Positions 22,752 through 34,101 of a stretch of 64,000 nucleotides of DNA are shown piece by piece. Origin of the DNA: Flammulina velutipes (taxonomy: Eukaryota > Basidiomycota > Agaricomycetes > Agaricales > Physalacriaceae); contig CM022370.1 of NCBI GenBank assembly GCA_011800155.1, forward strand, positions 1,984,001-2,048,000. The letters run 5' to 3'. Position numbers and translations under genes: made by a program. Below the pieces are notes generated by a model that saw nothing but the letters and a program-made list of their open reading frames with translations, did not search any database and was not told the DNA's origin. The stretch's first letter is position 1. Each line of letters begins with the position of its first letter.

Positions 22752-23637
22752 TAGATTTTTAATCTTGGATTTTCGGTTCTGTATAATAGTGGTCAGTTTG
22801 TTTTGCTGGTGTTGCTTTGATACTTGCTGTGATATTTTTGTTTCTTTTTCTATCGAAACGTCGGGTTATCTTTTCGTCAGGCTCAGTTCTCAGAGTGTCA
22901 ACATATAGTGTGGTAAAAACGAGAGTATCTGGCACACGTCGAACCCTTGGGGTTGTTCGTTTCCTCATACACTGTAACTGTGTGAACGTATTATACTGTA
23001 CAAGCTTGATATCCTTGGGAATCATATCCTACGTCGCACCTGTAAACGATGTCGCGAGTAAGTATTGTTGACTGCGCCACATTGAGCAACTTCAAATGAC
23101 AGACTGACTTCGCTGGTATCGAAAATGGCATTATAGACCATAAGTTAAGGTGGTATCTATCGCACATTCACCCAACGAACGAAAGGCGCTACCAGGAGGG
23201 CTAAGTTTACGAGCACTAGGCCGCACTGTGCCCACTGTTGACCTTAAGTCTTATAGTGTTCGTCTAGCCTCCTCGACGCCTAGTTTCTGCCTCACTGTGT
23301 GTCGTATAATGAGAAGTGACGTTCCTCTCGTGGGAGTCGCTTGACAAAAGCTGTAACTCAGAAGCGCCGGTGCTGTTCCGCCCGCCGACCTACAAGCCTG
23401 CTGAAAGTCGAGTATTATCCATTGGCATAGTTTGGAGAATGATATTTCGGTGGGCTTTCGAATGATGTAATACCAGCAGCTGTAAATATTATGTCGATGG
23501 AGGTTTACTATCACTGTCAGGATTGGGAGAGGTAGGTGTAGCGAGCATTACAGCTATGACCATGCTCAAGATCCAGAGGATGGTCCACTTTGTGAACTCG
23601 GCTTTACTTTTGTATGAGTCGTACTGTTCCTTCAATT
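22752..23637. other. Intergenic stretch, no convincing gene
   Basis: Several short frames occur on both strands (largest about 88 codons, 22759-23025 minus) without domains or typical splice structure. I see no repeats. Confidence 0.45.
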
Positions 23638-24189
23638 TCACAACACGCGATATGGCTGTATCCTGTGGGGGAACTTAGAAACATTTTCAGACCAGATATT
23701 GAGTGGTCTACGCACTGCCCTCCGATTCACAAATTTATCAACCTCAGTCTTAACGCGATTTACACCAGTGGAATCAACGGTGTCAAGGTATCGCTTCACA
23801 AGTTGAATCTCTTGGAGTCTCTCTGATTCAACATCGGAAGAGTCGAGGTAGAGCTGGCGGACAGTTGCGGAATCGACGTTGTCGAAGTATTGCTTCACAA
23901 GTCGGATCTCTTGGTGCCTCTCTGATTCAACATCGGAAGTGTCAAGGTAGAGCTGGCGCACAGTGCTCATGGCGAATGTACGTTGGCAGAATGGACACCT
24001 TCGGACAGCCATGGACGTGAGGCATCTAGGGATGTGAGGCTGCATGAAAAGACGAAGGATCTGAGGCACGTACGACTTGCAAAAGATATGGCCACATTCG
24101 AGGGCGTGAGGGGAATGCATACTGCCTGGTTTGCCAGAGAAAGAGTCGAAGCAGATGTCACAGGTGGAAGACGCGTCGAAGTGAAGCAT
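23638..24189 (-). CDS. RING-finger protein with internal tandem duplication
   Basis: The first exon begins MLHFDASSTCDICFDSF, and ALECGHIFC follows: the first half of a C3HC4 RING. An intron (about 24032-24083, GT donor after TTTTGCAA, acceptor CCTAG) joins it to CLTSMAVRRCPFCQRTF, the second half. RING proteins are usually ubiquitin ligases. After the RING come two 33-residue tandem copies of a helical unit starting TVRQLYLD and containing DVESER (DNA copies at 23767-23865 and 23866-23964). The C-terminus (NIWSENVSKFPHRIQPYRVL) has no known domain. The gene is divergent from RRP12, 179 bp away. Confidence 0.75.
   Translation of the reverse strand: MLHFDASSTCDICFDSFSGKPGSMHSPHALECGHIFCKSYVPQILRLFMQPHIPRCLTSMAVRRCPFCQRTFAMSTVRQLYLDTSDVESERHQEIRLVKQYFDNVDSATVRQLYLDSSDVESERLQEIQLVKRYLDTVDSTGVNRVKTEVDKFVNRRAVRRPLNIWSENVSKFPHRIQPYRVL
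23767..23964. repeat. Two 99-bp tandem copies in the RING gene
   Basis: Copy 1 (23767-23865) and copy 2 (23866-23964) share long runs such as GCTTCACAAGT and CTCTGATTCAACATCGGAAG at equal spacing. Both stay in frame, each coding for 33 residues. Divergence between them is modest, so the duplication is fairly recent. Confidence 0.85.
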
Positions 24190-24368
24190 TGCAAAGGTGA
24201 AAGAGAAACGAGAGCTGTCCCAGTTTATATGTGCGCGACCAAGAACAAGCTTGAAAGAACTCTGAGAACAAAGAAAGGCATTGAAATCGTGGCAAAGTCA
24301 TGGTGGATGAATGAAAGCATGTTACTGATGTGACAGTGACATAATTTTTGGTCCTCTCGTCCGCCATC
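24190..24368. promoter_or_regulatory. Bidirectional promoter region between RING gene and RRP12
   Basis: The two start codons are 179 bp apart and diverge. No recognised binding motif stands out. Confidence 0.35.
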
Positions 24369-27300
24369 ATGGAACGAGCGCTTGAAAAGATACGGCCACA
24401 TACGACGTCCAACTTGGCCCACCAAAAGACGCCTGCTATCCTTTTACTGGCCTTGGAATCAACCTTGACAGACCAAAATGCAGATAAGACGCCAACTGCT
24501 TATTTCGCAGTGCTACTCACTACGCTGGAGGGAACCATACAGAAAAACGACACAGGAATGGGTGAAGGGGATATCCTCCCAGGTGTTCTATATCTTCTGG
24601 CTCTTGTCATGCCGTTTGTCCCCCAGCCAGTCCTCCAATCCAATCTATCGACCATCCTCGACCTGACTGCCCCGTTATTTCCTTCACTACATCAACATGC
24701 GCCAGCACTACGCTCTCAACTCACGATCTATCTATCCATATTCCTCTCGTTAGATCGCACTCAGGTCGAAATCCAAGGCATCCGTCAGGCCTTTGCATCT
24801 ATCCTACAAATATGTCTAGATCCCCGCCCAAAAGTCCGCAAAAAGGCTGCAGATCTCGTCAAGGACGTGCTGTCCCATCCACCCACTCCCCTCCTGCGAC
24901 ACCCCTATGCCGATCGCGTGGCAGATTGGGTAAAAGGTGCTCTCGCCGAAATCAGCCAAGGTCCTCTTGTCCGTGCGAAGCAAGGAAAGGCTCCTGCAGC
25001 GAGCGGGGACCATGCTATTCATTTGCTTGCATTCCTGAGACCTGTCCTCACTTTACTTCCTCCTTCCGTCAGTGCCATCTCCAGTTACCACTTCTATGCT
25101 AATTTTTAACAGTCATTAGCAGCTATATGCACCCAGTTGCTTGCGCTGCCCCGTCTGGGAAGCTCGTATCTATCCCAGTCGGCATACTCTATTCTCTCCG
25201 ATCTATGCACCATCGAGGACGACGAAGATAGCCACCCTACAGCTTCTGCCATCCCCGAGGTCATCAAAGCTATTCTATCCTTCCCTCCTGCTAGATCAGA
25301 CTCTTCTCTATCCTGTGCATGGATTCATCTCATCGGTATAGCCATGTTAGCATATCGCCACACATGCCAAAGCGATTGGTCAACGGAGGTCGGAAAGGCG
25401 TGGAAAACCGTATGGGTCTTCCTCGAATCAAAAGAGAGTACCGTCCGCAAGGAAGCGGCACACACGTTGAGCGTCCTTTCCAGTTCGTTCAATCTGGAAA
25501 TGGTGGAAAGAGCGGGTTCTGACAGCTCTAGTGCCGTTGGCAAGTTCATCGCTCAAGCATCGCAGGCACTGGACTCCCTTGCCTACTCTCAATGCATTCC
25601 AGAGGTCTTGTCAGTCATCGCTGCATTGATCACAAATGTCGCATCTGTCCATCCCGCCTCAACAGAGGCGCTATTCGCATCGGTCATTCAGCACGTTGGG
25701 AAGCTGCGCACGGAAAAGGCGTTTGAGCACAAGGAAGCTGCCGATGCTACGCTCTCGACTGCTATGAGTGCTATGGGTCCCGAAGTTATTCTTAGGCTAC
25801 TCCCTTTGAACTTGGAACCCCAGGATCGGTATGTTACTCACCGTTCGCGAGTATGAAAAACCTCTAACGGATCGTCTAGCACAAATGGAAATTCAGCTCG
25901 CGCCTATCTCCTTCCCCTGCTAATTCAACCGCACCCATCTCCGCTCGGTCACTTCGTATCTTACTTTGTTCCTCTTAGCGAACGCATGTTCGATTATCAG
26001 CAAAAGGCCGAAATAGACGGCCGTGGATCGGTAGGCAAAGTCTGGGATGTTCTTGTTGCACAAACATGGGCCGGATTTGCTGGTTATTGCCATGGAACGC
26101 CCGACCTCGACACAGTGAGATGATTACTAGTCATCTGTTCCAGATATCTAACCTTTCTCTTAGGCACTAACAGCACAATTCTCGCAATTGATATCACAGT
26201 TGTTGTACGGCCAACCTTCATTGCGTGCAGCTATCGTAAAGGGATTGAAAACGATGGTCGATTCGAACATCGCCATTTCTGAATCGAAACCAACAGCCAA
26301 CCCTAGCCAAATCACGCCAGATCGCGCTCGTCAGAATCTCCAATTTCTACGAACGCAGGCGGAGAGTTGGTTGTCCGTCTTCTTCAACGTCTTTGGTAGT
26401 GTCGGAAGGGACAGCCGCAACACGATAGGAGACTTAATTGCTTCCTGGGTGTCTATTGCTGGAGATGAAGTGAGTTAGCTTAGTGTGATCAGTCCAACCC
26501 TCCATAATAATCCGTTCTCCTCCAGAATGTAGCGAAAGCCTACCAAAAGGTCATCGGCCTGTTCAAGTCCAACCTCCACCAGGCAGACCAACCTCGTCAC
26601 GGCCAAGACGATAACTTGCTGATCACGACTTGCGATCTTCTCATCATTCTATTGCCCGCCGTCTCTGCTACAGACGCGCAGAACATGTTCGAACTCTGTC
26701 TAACTCAGACCGTTCTCTGTGCCAAGGACAACGCAGTTCAAAAACGGGCTTACAAAATCCTCGGACGATTGGTAGAGAGTGGCAAGATCACCGTCGACGC
26801 TGCTGCGATCATACAACGCCTAGCAGAGTGGTCGGATGGTTTACTGCCTGCCGCAAAGAAGGTGTGTTGCTATTCTGCAAAAACGAGTTGGGCTATAGAC
26901 TAACATTTGGTTTCAAGGATCGTTGCGCTCTGCTGTCTGGTCTGGTCTCAAGATTAGAGCCTTCAGCTCTTCATGTTATCCCGGTGTTGATACCTGAAGC
27001 TGTCTTGGGCACTAAGGAGCCTTCTGATAAAGCCAGGACTGCGGCATTTGACCTCATCCTCGCCATGGGCCGGAAAATGTCTGAAGGAGGCATCGTGAAG
27101 CGTGATATGATTGATGGCATGGAGGAAGAGCACTCACAAGCTGGTACGCTGATATTTGCATGATGCTCTGCTGTCTCCTAATTCGCATATTATCAGCGAA
27201 CGCCAGTATTGAGGAGTTCATGATGATGATGGCTGGAGGCCTAGCAGGTGCTACCCCGCACATGATCAGCGCAACGGTAACAGCTATCTCACGCGTTGTG

Positions 27301-28513
27301 TTTGAGTTCAAAGGTAACACACTTTTTCGTTCTTTTCGAACTGAGCACTGACTTGTTACACAGATCAAATCTCTGCGCAAATGCACTCCGAGATATTTAC
27401 GACCCTCCTTGTCTTCCTCAGTTCCGCCAATCGTGAGATCGTCAAATCCATTCTTGGTTTCATCAAGCTTGCGATCCATTCGCTTTCTATCGGCATTATT
27501 CGTCCGTATCTGAAGGATTTGGTGCCTGCACTGCTTTCATGGTCGCACGACCATAAGAATCACTTCAAAGCCAAGGTCCGACACATCTTCGAGCGTATGC
27601 TGCGCCGGTTTACGTGGGATGAGGTGTACTCAGCTGCGGGCGACGACGAAGCAGCGAAGGTGTTGGTGAATATCAAGAAACGTAAGGAGCGTGCCAAGCG
27701 GAAGAAAGCCAATCGGGAAGAGGACAGTGAAGAGGAGGTATGTTCCCCTTTAGCAGTCGACATGACCAAATACTAATCGCTGCTTTTTAGGCGGAGGCGC
27801 CCAAGGCAACGACTGGAGATGCATTTGAGGATGTCCTGTATGGCAGTGAGAGCGAGCTGGACGATAGCGACGATGAACAGGATGAATCCAAATCCAAAGC
27901 GAAAACTTCGACTCGCAAATTTGAAGGCGCGCGTATACGGATGGACAACGACGAGCCTATGGATCTTCTTCACGGCGCTGCATCTCGGGTAACGACGGCG
28001 TCTAACTCACGGCGTCGGAAGCCTGGGCAGGAGGCGTCCAAGTTCAAGACGGATGAGGATACGGGCAAGATGATCATTGATGGTGAGGGTGATGATGAAG
28101 GGGAGGGGCAGACTGGAGGTGATGCTGTGGCGGGTGACGCGTATAGGGAAACGATCACGTCTGTGGATGGGTTCACGCGCGGTCCCAATGGACGTATCAA
28201 GTTCAACAAGGACACAAAGAAACGTCGGAGGGAGGATGAGGCTGCGAACGAGGACGTGGATATGGCGGATGGCGATGTGAATAAGGCCCCAAAAGCGAAG
28301 CGTAGGAGCGACGTGAAGCTCGGGCAAGAGTTCAAGGCCAAGGTATGTGTTTTCGGGTCTGTTTCTGTGGTTCGTGTTGCTGATTACGAGTAACAGAAAG
28401 CGGGCGGGGATGTTATGAAGGGCAAAGTGGACCCGTATGCGTATGTCAGCCTATCGCAAGCGTCAAAACGGGGAGGCAAAAAAGGTCGCATTGGGATTGC
28501 GGGTAAACGATGA
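24369..28513 (+). CDS. RRP12: Ribosomal RNA processing protein 12
   Basis: A multi-exon gene for the HEAT-repeat protein that takes part in 40S and 60S pre-ribosome maturation and export. Typical parts are MERALEKIRPHTTSNLAHQK at the start, the NUC173-type helical repeat core with LDPRPKVRKKAADLV, QPVLQSNLSTILDL and ALRSQLTIYLSIFL, and a charged C-terminal region (about 27640-28430) rich in KKRKERAKRKK and acidic runs. The protein ends KGGKKGRIGIAGKR-like with TGA at 28511-28513. Introns at roughly 25095-25125, 25828-25880, 26114-26165, 26470-26525, 26862-26920, 27144-27196, 27313-27364, 27738-27790 and 28343-28397 are supported by frame continuity. The ATG at 24369 is the first in frame. Confidence 0.9.
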
Positions 28514-28729
28514 TGTTAGCTGCTTCACAATATTACTTGAGGGTCTTTTGGGGACTGCCTACCCGACCTTCAACGTCAACGGCAGACATACAGAAGTGAA
28601 ATTAGGGAGGATATTTGAGAGGACAGCCATGCAAGTGGTAACAGACGGTTTGATGAACTGTGGACGTGGCGTAGTTTTGCTAGAGGGCTGGTCGTTAAAA
28701 AAAGACAGAGCTGCGTAGGTCTGTCAGAA

Positions 28730-29650
28730 CGGGGCTTAAGGCCTTCAATGTCTCCAATTTCCTCGCGGACAGTGCAGAGATTTCGGAATATGTAATGGGA
28801 CTGGAACGTGGCGACATAGTCAACTTCGAATCGCGACCCAGTGGCACCATTCAAAGTACGTGCTCGACGTCGATATATACGCGCCGCCATCTAACCGAAC
28901 TCTAAGTGCCGAAAGACATGATAGCCTTGTATCGTACTAGCAACTGGGCCCTGCTTCCTACCATCGAGACTATGAAGACTATTGTCGAGATGTGTGTCGC
29001 CAATTTGAACACCCCTACAAAAAGCCGATCTCATTTTACCAAAGTGAGTATGCTATTTCCACGTTCTTCTCTACTGACCGTACGCTAGTTCCTCCCAGAA
29101 ACTGAATACACGTATACGCTCCTGCCCGTCGTTACGGATGAGAACAAACTGCAACCACTCTACGTCAACGGCAAGGCCTATCCTTTCACCGACTTCCCAC
29201 TCGTCAGAACGACTCTTCACCCTTTCTTCCTCTTTGTGTCTGCCCAGTTCTATATGGCGTTTCATGCTCCGATCTGCGCCACTGCTGGCTTCAAGACCAG
29301 CGAACGTATCAACGTCACACTGGCACTCACATTTCAGATGAACCAACCTATCAACCTTTCCTGGTTCACTGGCACAGATGGCTTGTTCCCCGATCGACTA
29401 CCGTTCTACAACCCCCGCCCAGATCCCACACCCGAGTCTGACACGACAGACAGAGTACTCAGTTGGTTTCAAGAAAATATCGGAGACGCGCCCTCGGAGC
29501 CAGACGAATCTGATCTTCGCTTGCTCAAGAAAATGAGCGCCTAGTACTCCGCTGTCGCGCATCCTAGCGATGCGCGAAGAAGTCATATCAAGACGTGCTC
29601 GAAGAAAACATCCTCACAGACGAAGAACTCTAGGAATCAGATGGGATATC
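28730..29650 (+). pseudogene. Gene X copy 1 (degenerate, unknown family)
   Basis: This is the upstream copy of a pair with 31091-32340. Shared segments include EISEYVMGLERGD, MPKDMIALYR, TIETMKTIVEMC, LPETEYTY, YPFTDFPLV, and the nearly identical NLSWFTGTDG and RLPFYNPRPDPTPES. The reading frame is broken: TGG (Trp) in copy 2 is TAG here at 29542-29544, and the following stretch is frameshifted relative to copy 2 with a second TAG near 29631. An intron (about 28857-28907) is shared with copy 2. The family is not recognised. Confidence 0.6.
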
Positions 29651-29867
29651 TACGGGCGGAGAGACTATCTACGCCTCCACTTATATAGGCATCCTGGTGA
29701 TGGCTAGATGAGCGGCGGTGGTGGAACTCAGCTATCCACTCCCGGCCGTTTTCGCGCGCTGCCAAATCAGACTACTTCCGCTCCTCGTACGCCTGTAAGC
29801 TGACCAGGACTGCTAACAACAGTCAAGCTTGATCTACCGCCCGTTCAGAGCTTATTTTATACTTTCT

Positions 29868-29960
29868 TGCATGCCGGTCTATCGCAAAAAGCGGGGAAAC
29901 AAAATTGCGCGAGCTGCAGGGAAACAATAGTATTAGCTGCCTCGCTTCGAAGGCTTTCGC
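29868..29960 (+). repeat. Diverged copy of the 3' end of RRP12
   Basis: About 80 bp here parallel the last exon of RRP12 (28436-28525): CTATCGCAA, a CGGGGA run, an AAAC/CAAAA run, GGGAAAC or GGGTAAAC and TTAGCTGC occur in the same order. This suggests the RRP12 tail was duplicated together with gene X. Alignment was by eye with gaps. Confidence 0.4.
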
Positions 29961-30041
29961 AGGACACTGCTCAACATGCAGTGGCAGACACACGTTCACT
30001 CAATGGTTCAATTGAATTTTAATATCACTATTATTCAATAT

Positions 30042-31001
30042 TCAACCGTACAAAGTTTGATCATGTGGCGTACCAAACAAACCCGGATTCCAACTTCCAG
30101 GCTGTTTCCATTGCTTGATTAACGAGTTGAAACCGCCAACTTGTGCGATGACACTAGCAAACATCTGTGCGTCGGCCTTGTTGTCACCTTCCAGAACGAA
30201 CTGCAGCAAGGAGACGGTGGGTATGGGCCATGAAGGCGGAAGCGACGATATGATACGTCGCGTCAAGCCACCTCCTGGGATGAAGGGCGCGGGAGGCTCG
30301 GAGCCGTCATCGTGAATATGTTGAGGAACAGGCGACGTGTACGCAGGGATGGGAAGATCAGCCAAGCCCGGATATTGTGGCGCATTTTTGGGAGAGATGG
30401 AGTAGAATGGCGTCCTGAATAATGTTAAGCTATGGTGCGCACCAGGGGGAAGGAGACGTACATCATCTGAGCATCGGTCCTGTTTGAAAGGTCGACTCCG
30501 GATGAGAAGATGATAGAAGTAACGCCAGAGTCTTGCAAAAAGGCCAAGAGTTGGGTGACGAATTCTTCTTTCCGTGACTGGACAAGCGCTTGAGGTAGAC
30601 TGGCAAGCGAGGGGGAAAGTTCTCACCTTTAACGTCGGCGAACGCTGCTGTACGACGATGAGATTGACGTCGTCCCGACTGTACACTAAGTCTAATCAGA
30701 ATATGAAATGGTGTTTGTATTTAAGTCACTCACATTCGCAGGCGGTCGAGACACCGTCTTCACCGTCTTCGCGAGCTCCCGCTATCGGAATGAAGTATCC
30801 TGGATCGAAAGATCCAATACGTTTGAGAGAAAGAGACGCGATGAGGAGATCAGCAGCAAGTTGCGAGACGTTGGCGGCGGAGACGATTGGCTATCGCGTT
30901 CTGTTGGCGCTCATTGGACCGCGAATACCAAGGACTGCAAGGCTTACAATGACAATAGGTTTGCTCAGCGATGCTTGCGTTTTTGGATTGTAGAAGAGCA
31001 T
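30042..31001 (-). CDS. ADD66: Proteasome assembly chaperone 2
   Basis: The C-terminal exon contains FIPGGGLTRRIISSLPPSWP, VSLLQFVLEGDNKADAQMFA and WNPGLFGTPHDQTLYG, characteristic of fungal PAC2 (ADD66/PSMG2), which pairs with PAC1 to assemble alpha rings of the 20S proteasome. The first exons read MLFYNPKTQASLSKPIVI, then PIVSAANVSQLAADLLIASLSLKRIGSFDPGYFIP-like conserved sequence after intron 1. At least four introns are needed (about 30897-30945, 30690-30735, 30570-30625, 30425-30480). The start at 31001 is the first ATG. It faces gene X copy 2 head-to-head, 90 bp away, and lies between the two X copies. Confidence 0.85.
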
Positions 31002-31090
31002 TTTATTCGACGACGAGGAGGAGGACAAGGACGCGTAGCTACAGCCAAGCACGCACAATCAACTTTTGATGCGCCACACAATCGCAATCA

Positions 31091-32340
31091 CATGTCTCTC
31101 TCAATCATGAACTACATTACCTCACTGATATCAGCACGCGCGCCACAGATGTCGAATACGATGCCCTCAACGTCTCCGATTCCCTCTCACACATGTTGGA
31201 CATATCGGAATATGTAATGGGACTGGAACGCGGCGACATGGCCAACTACGAAGCCCAGCCCTGTGCCACAATTCAAAGTAAGTGCTCGACGTCGATAGGC
31301 CCATCTGACATTATTTTACAGTGCCAAAAGACATGGTAGCTCTGTATCATCGTGCAAGATGGGCCCTGCTTCCCACCGTAGAGACAACAAAGACTATTAT
31401 CGAGATGTGTGCCACCAATTTAAAGGCCCCTACAAAAGAGCGAATCCATTTAACCAAAGTCAGTATGCTATCTCTACGCTACGCTCTTCTAACCGTATCC
31501 CAGCTCCTCCCAGAAACAGAATACACTTATATCTTCCTTCCCATCACAAAAGACGATAACGAAATACAACCCATTGGCATCTACGTCAAAGGCGAACTTT
31601 ATCCCTTCACCGATTTTCCTCTTGTAAAAACAACTCTTCACCCGTGCTTTTTGTGGGAGTCGACCCAGTTGTATACTGTTCTTCATGCTTCGATTTGCGA
31701 CACTGCTGGCATCGCCACCAATTAACGGAGGAACCTCACGATTACCCTCTTGACGCAGATGGACCAGCCCATCAACCTTTCCTGGTTCACTGGCACAGAT
31801 GGCAGGTTTTCCGATCGACTACCATTCTACAACCCTCGCCCGGATCCCACACCCGAGTCTGACTCGGCAGACAGAGCACTCAGATGGTTTCAAGAAAATA
31901 TCGGGGACGCACCCTCGGACCCAGACGAATCTGACCTTCGCCTGCTCAAGAAGATGAGCGCCTGGCACTCCGCTGTTGCGCGTCCTAGCGATAATAACAA
32001 AGCGAGGGAGGCATTCCGAGACTTGCTCGAAGAGAATATCTTGACAGATGGAGAATCCGACCAAGACGAGGCAGACGGAAGCGGAACGATCCCCTATAAA
32101 AGCTCGACGGATGTTGGAGGAACCGCCCACGAGAACCTTCTGATTTTAGGCCGCCACCTCAAGCTCTCGAGTCAGACCTCTCTCCCCCCTACGTCGACCA
32201 AACAATCTTCGGACACGAAGGTAATGCCGCCCTCCTCAACTAGGAAGCGTGGTCCCGTCGGAGAGGAGAATCCAACCCCAGCTAAGCTTGCTCGATTGGG
32301 CCACTTCGATACCACCCAAGTTCTTAGTTTCGCGGGATGA
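31091..32340 (+). pseudogene. Gene X copy 2 (one nonsense codon, otherwise open)
   Basis: Parallel to copy 1. It contains DISEYVMGLERGDMANYE, then after an intron MPKDMVALYHRARWALLPT, then LPETEYTYIFLP and YPFTDFPLVKTTLHP. At 31723-31725 a GAA codon present in copy 1 (SER context) is TAA, terminating the frame; past it the frame is open again to 32340 (MDQPINLSWFTGTDG through GHFDTTQVLSFAG). The C-terminal part has a basic-acidic tail with RKRGPVGEEN. Readthrough or splicing around the stop cannot be excluded, but no GT-AG pair fits. The family is not recognised; it lacks a clear catalytic motif. The exact 5' end is uncertain. Confidence 0.55.
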
Positions 32341-32519
32341 CATGACAAATAGTCGTCAGTTGGTTTGAGCGAGCTCGGGAAAGACAACGCAAGGACTCCT
32401 GCTCATCCACCGAGGAGCTCTAACTATCATCAGCCACGACCAGGCTTAGTTCCGACTTTGTCGTCGCGGGTTCCGACGCTGCGGCTCGTATTTTCGGCTC
32501 GACGGCTGTAAGCTAGCTA

Positions 32520-33667
32520 CTATGGATTGACAAGACTGTTTCCTCCGTCCACCAATAAAATGACACCATTCGTATAATCTGACGTGGCCAAATAGACGGC
32601 CGTTCTAGCCATCTCCACGTCCCTATGGCGTGGGTTAGAACAAGATCGGGACTTCAGATGATCTACAACATACGTTCCAGCGCGCCCCATTGGAATTGGA
32701 GCCACACATCCAGGCATTGCAGTGTCCTTCAACGAATGGACAGAATCCGAGGGGACCATCTCTGAAACGAATGCACCTGGCGCTATACCATTACAGCGGA
32801 TGCGAACTTTGCTTCTGGCAAAATGATTTGCGAGGGTAATTGTGAGCGAGTCCAAGGCAGCTTTGGACGGGCCGTAGGCGATCTTTTGCAGTGATTGTAT
32901 CAGTTGCGCTGTAGATCTAGAATAAACGATCCTGTTTGCGTACAGAGTTGGTGGTAATGTGCCCCTTGTCCTTTGAGGCGATGCTCGATACGTTGATGAT
33001 GCTCGACGTCCCATCCGGCCGAGACTCTGCACCCTTGATAAGCAGAGCTGTGAACGCCTTTATTACGAAGAACGGAGCGATGAAGTTGATCCTCGTCAGT
33101 TCTTCCCATCCTTGAAAAGTTTCTGGGCCCATGAGATCGCCGCCTTCCTCTATCGCCTTTAACTTATCTTGTATGAATGTGGGGCGATCTCCCGTGGTGG
33201 AAACTCCAGCACTAGTAGTAATGCGTGAGAAATGGTGTTTTCGAAAAGTAAAGCGTTAGGATGACATACTTGTTGACCAAGATATCAAGCTTGCCCTCGC
33301 TTTGGACAAGGCTTTCTGCACCGCGGAGAACAGAAGCTTCATCTGTGACATCCATAACAAGACTTTTGAAAGGGGGTCGTCAGTAAATGATTCTATCGTA
33401 GATAGCATAGAAACCGACGGTACAAGAGAGCCTCCAGACTCGTAGGTTGCCTTGGCTGCCTGTTCAAGCACTTCAAGACGTCTCCCAGTGATGTAAACCT
33501 TAGCGCCATGATACGCGAATCCTTGCGCTATGTACAGTCCTCTAAATACAGTTAGATTCTCTAGGCTATGTCGAGGGGGAAAAGTACACTCACATCCCGG
33601 TACCCCCACCAGTGACTAGGCCAATTCGACCAGTTAGAGAGAAATCAGTACCAGAAAACATGATCAT
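32520..33667 (-). CDS. Short-chain dehydrogenase/reductase
   Basis: A classical SDR with NAD(P) binding and unknown substrate. Spliced exons give LTGRIGLVTGGGTG + IGLYIAQGF (the TGxxxGxG nucleotide loop spans intron 1, about 33540-33592), VYITGRRLEVLEQA, LDILVNNAG, then INVSSIASKDKGHITTNS, intron, IAYGPSKAALDSL with the catalytic YxxxK. The C-terminus is TNGVILLVDGGNSLVNP. Asparagine, serine, tyrosine and lysine of the tetrad are all present. Further introns lie at about 33362-33417, 33217-33268 and 32884-32942. The ATG at 33667 (MIMFSGTDFSL) is the first. It diverges from RAD9. Confidence 0.88.
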
Positions 33668-34101
33668 GGCTTGGGTTCGTGTTGAGACCTCTCGATCTTC
33701 CAGATTTTATTGCTGGATGAACTGAGGGTGACGCGTACACGGCAGAGATAGCTGACTGGAGCAATAGAAGCGTGAAGGCAGTCAAGGTGTATGACAGCCT
33801 ACGAGCTTGGATGCGGGGCAGCTCCGACCATTACACATAGGTTATCGACTGCTTTCAATCCGGAGCATATGCCACATATCCAGGTCTCGATGGGACCTGA
33901 GCATTAGGCCGTTATATACAGATATACGAGATAGCAGACAGCAAGTAATTTTGAAGGGAAGTCAGTCTGAGCAAGAGATACAAACACAGACAGTGGCTGC
34001 AGGAAGAGAAAGCAATGATTGAGAAACGCTGTCCCCAAGTAAACAATTACGTCCGGTCCGTTGATCCGTTCTTCGATCACTCACCACCATCTCTTCATCC
34101 A

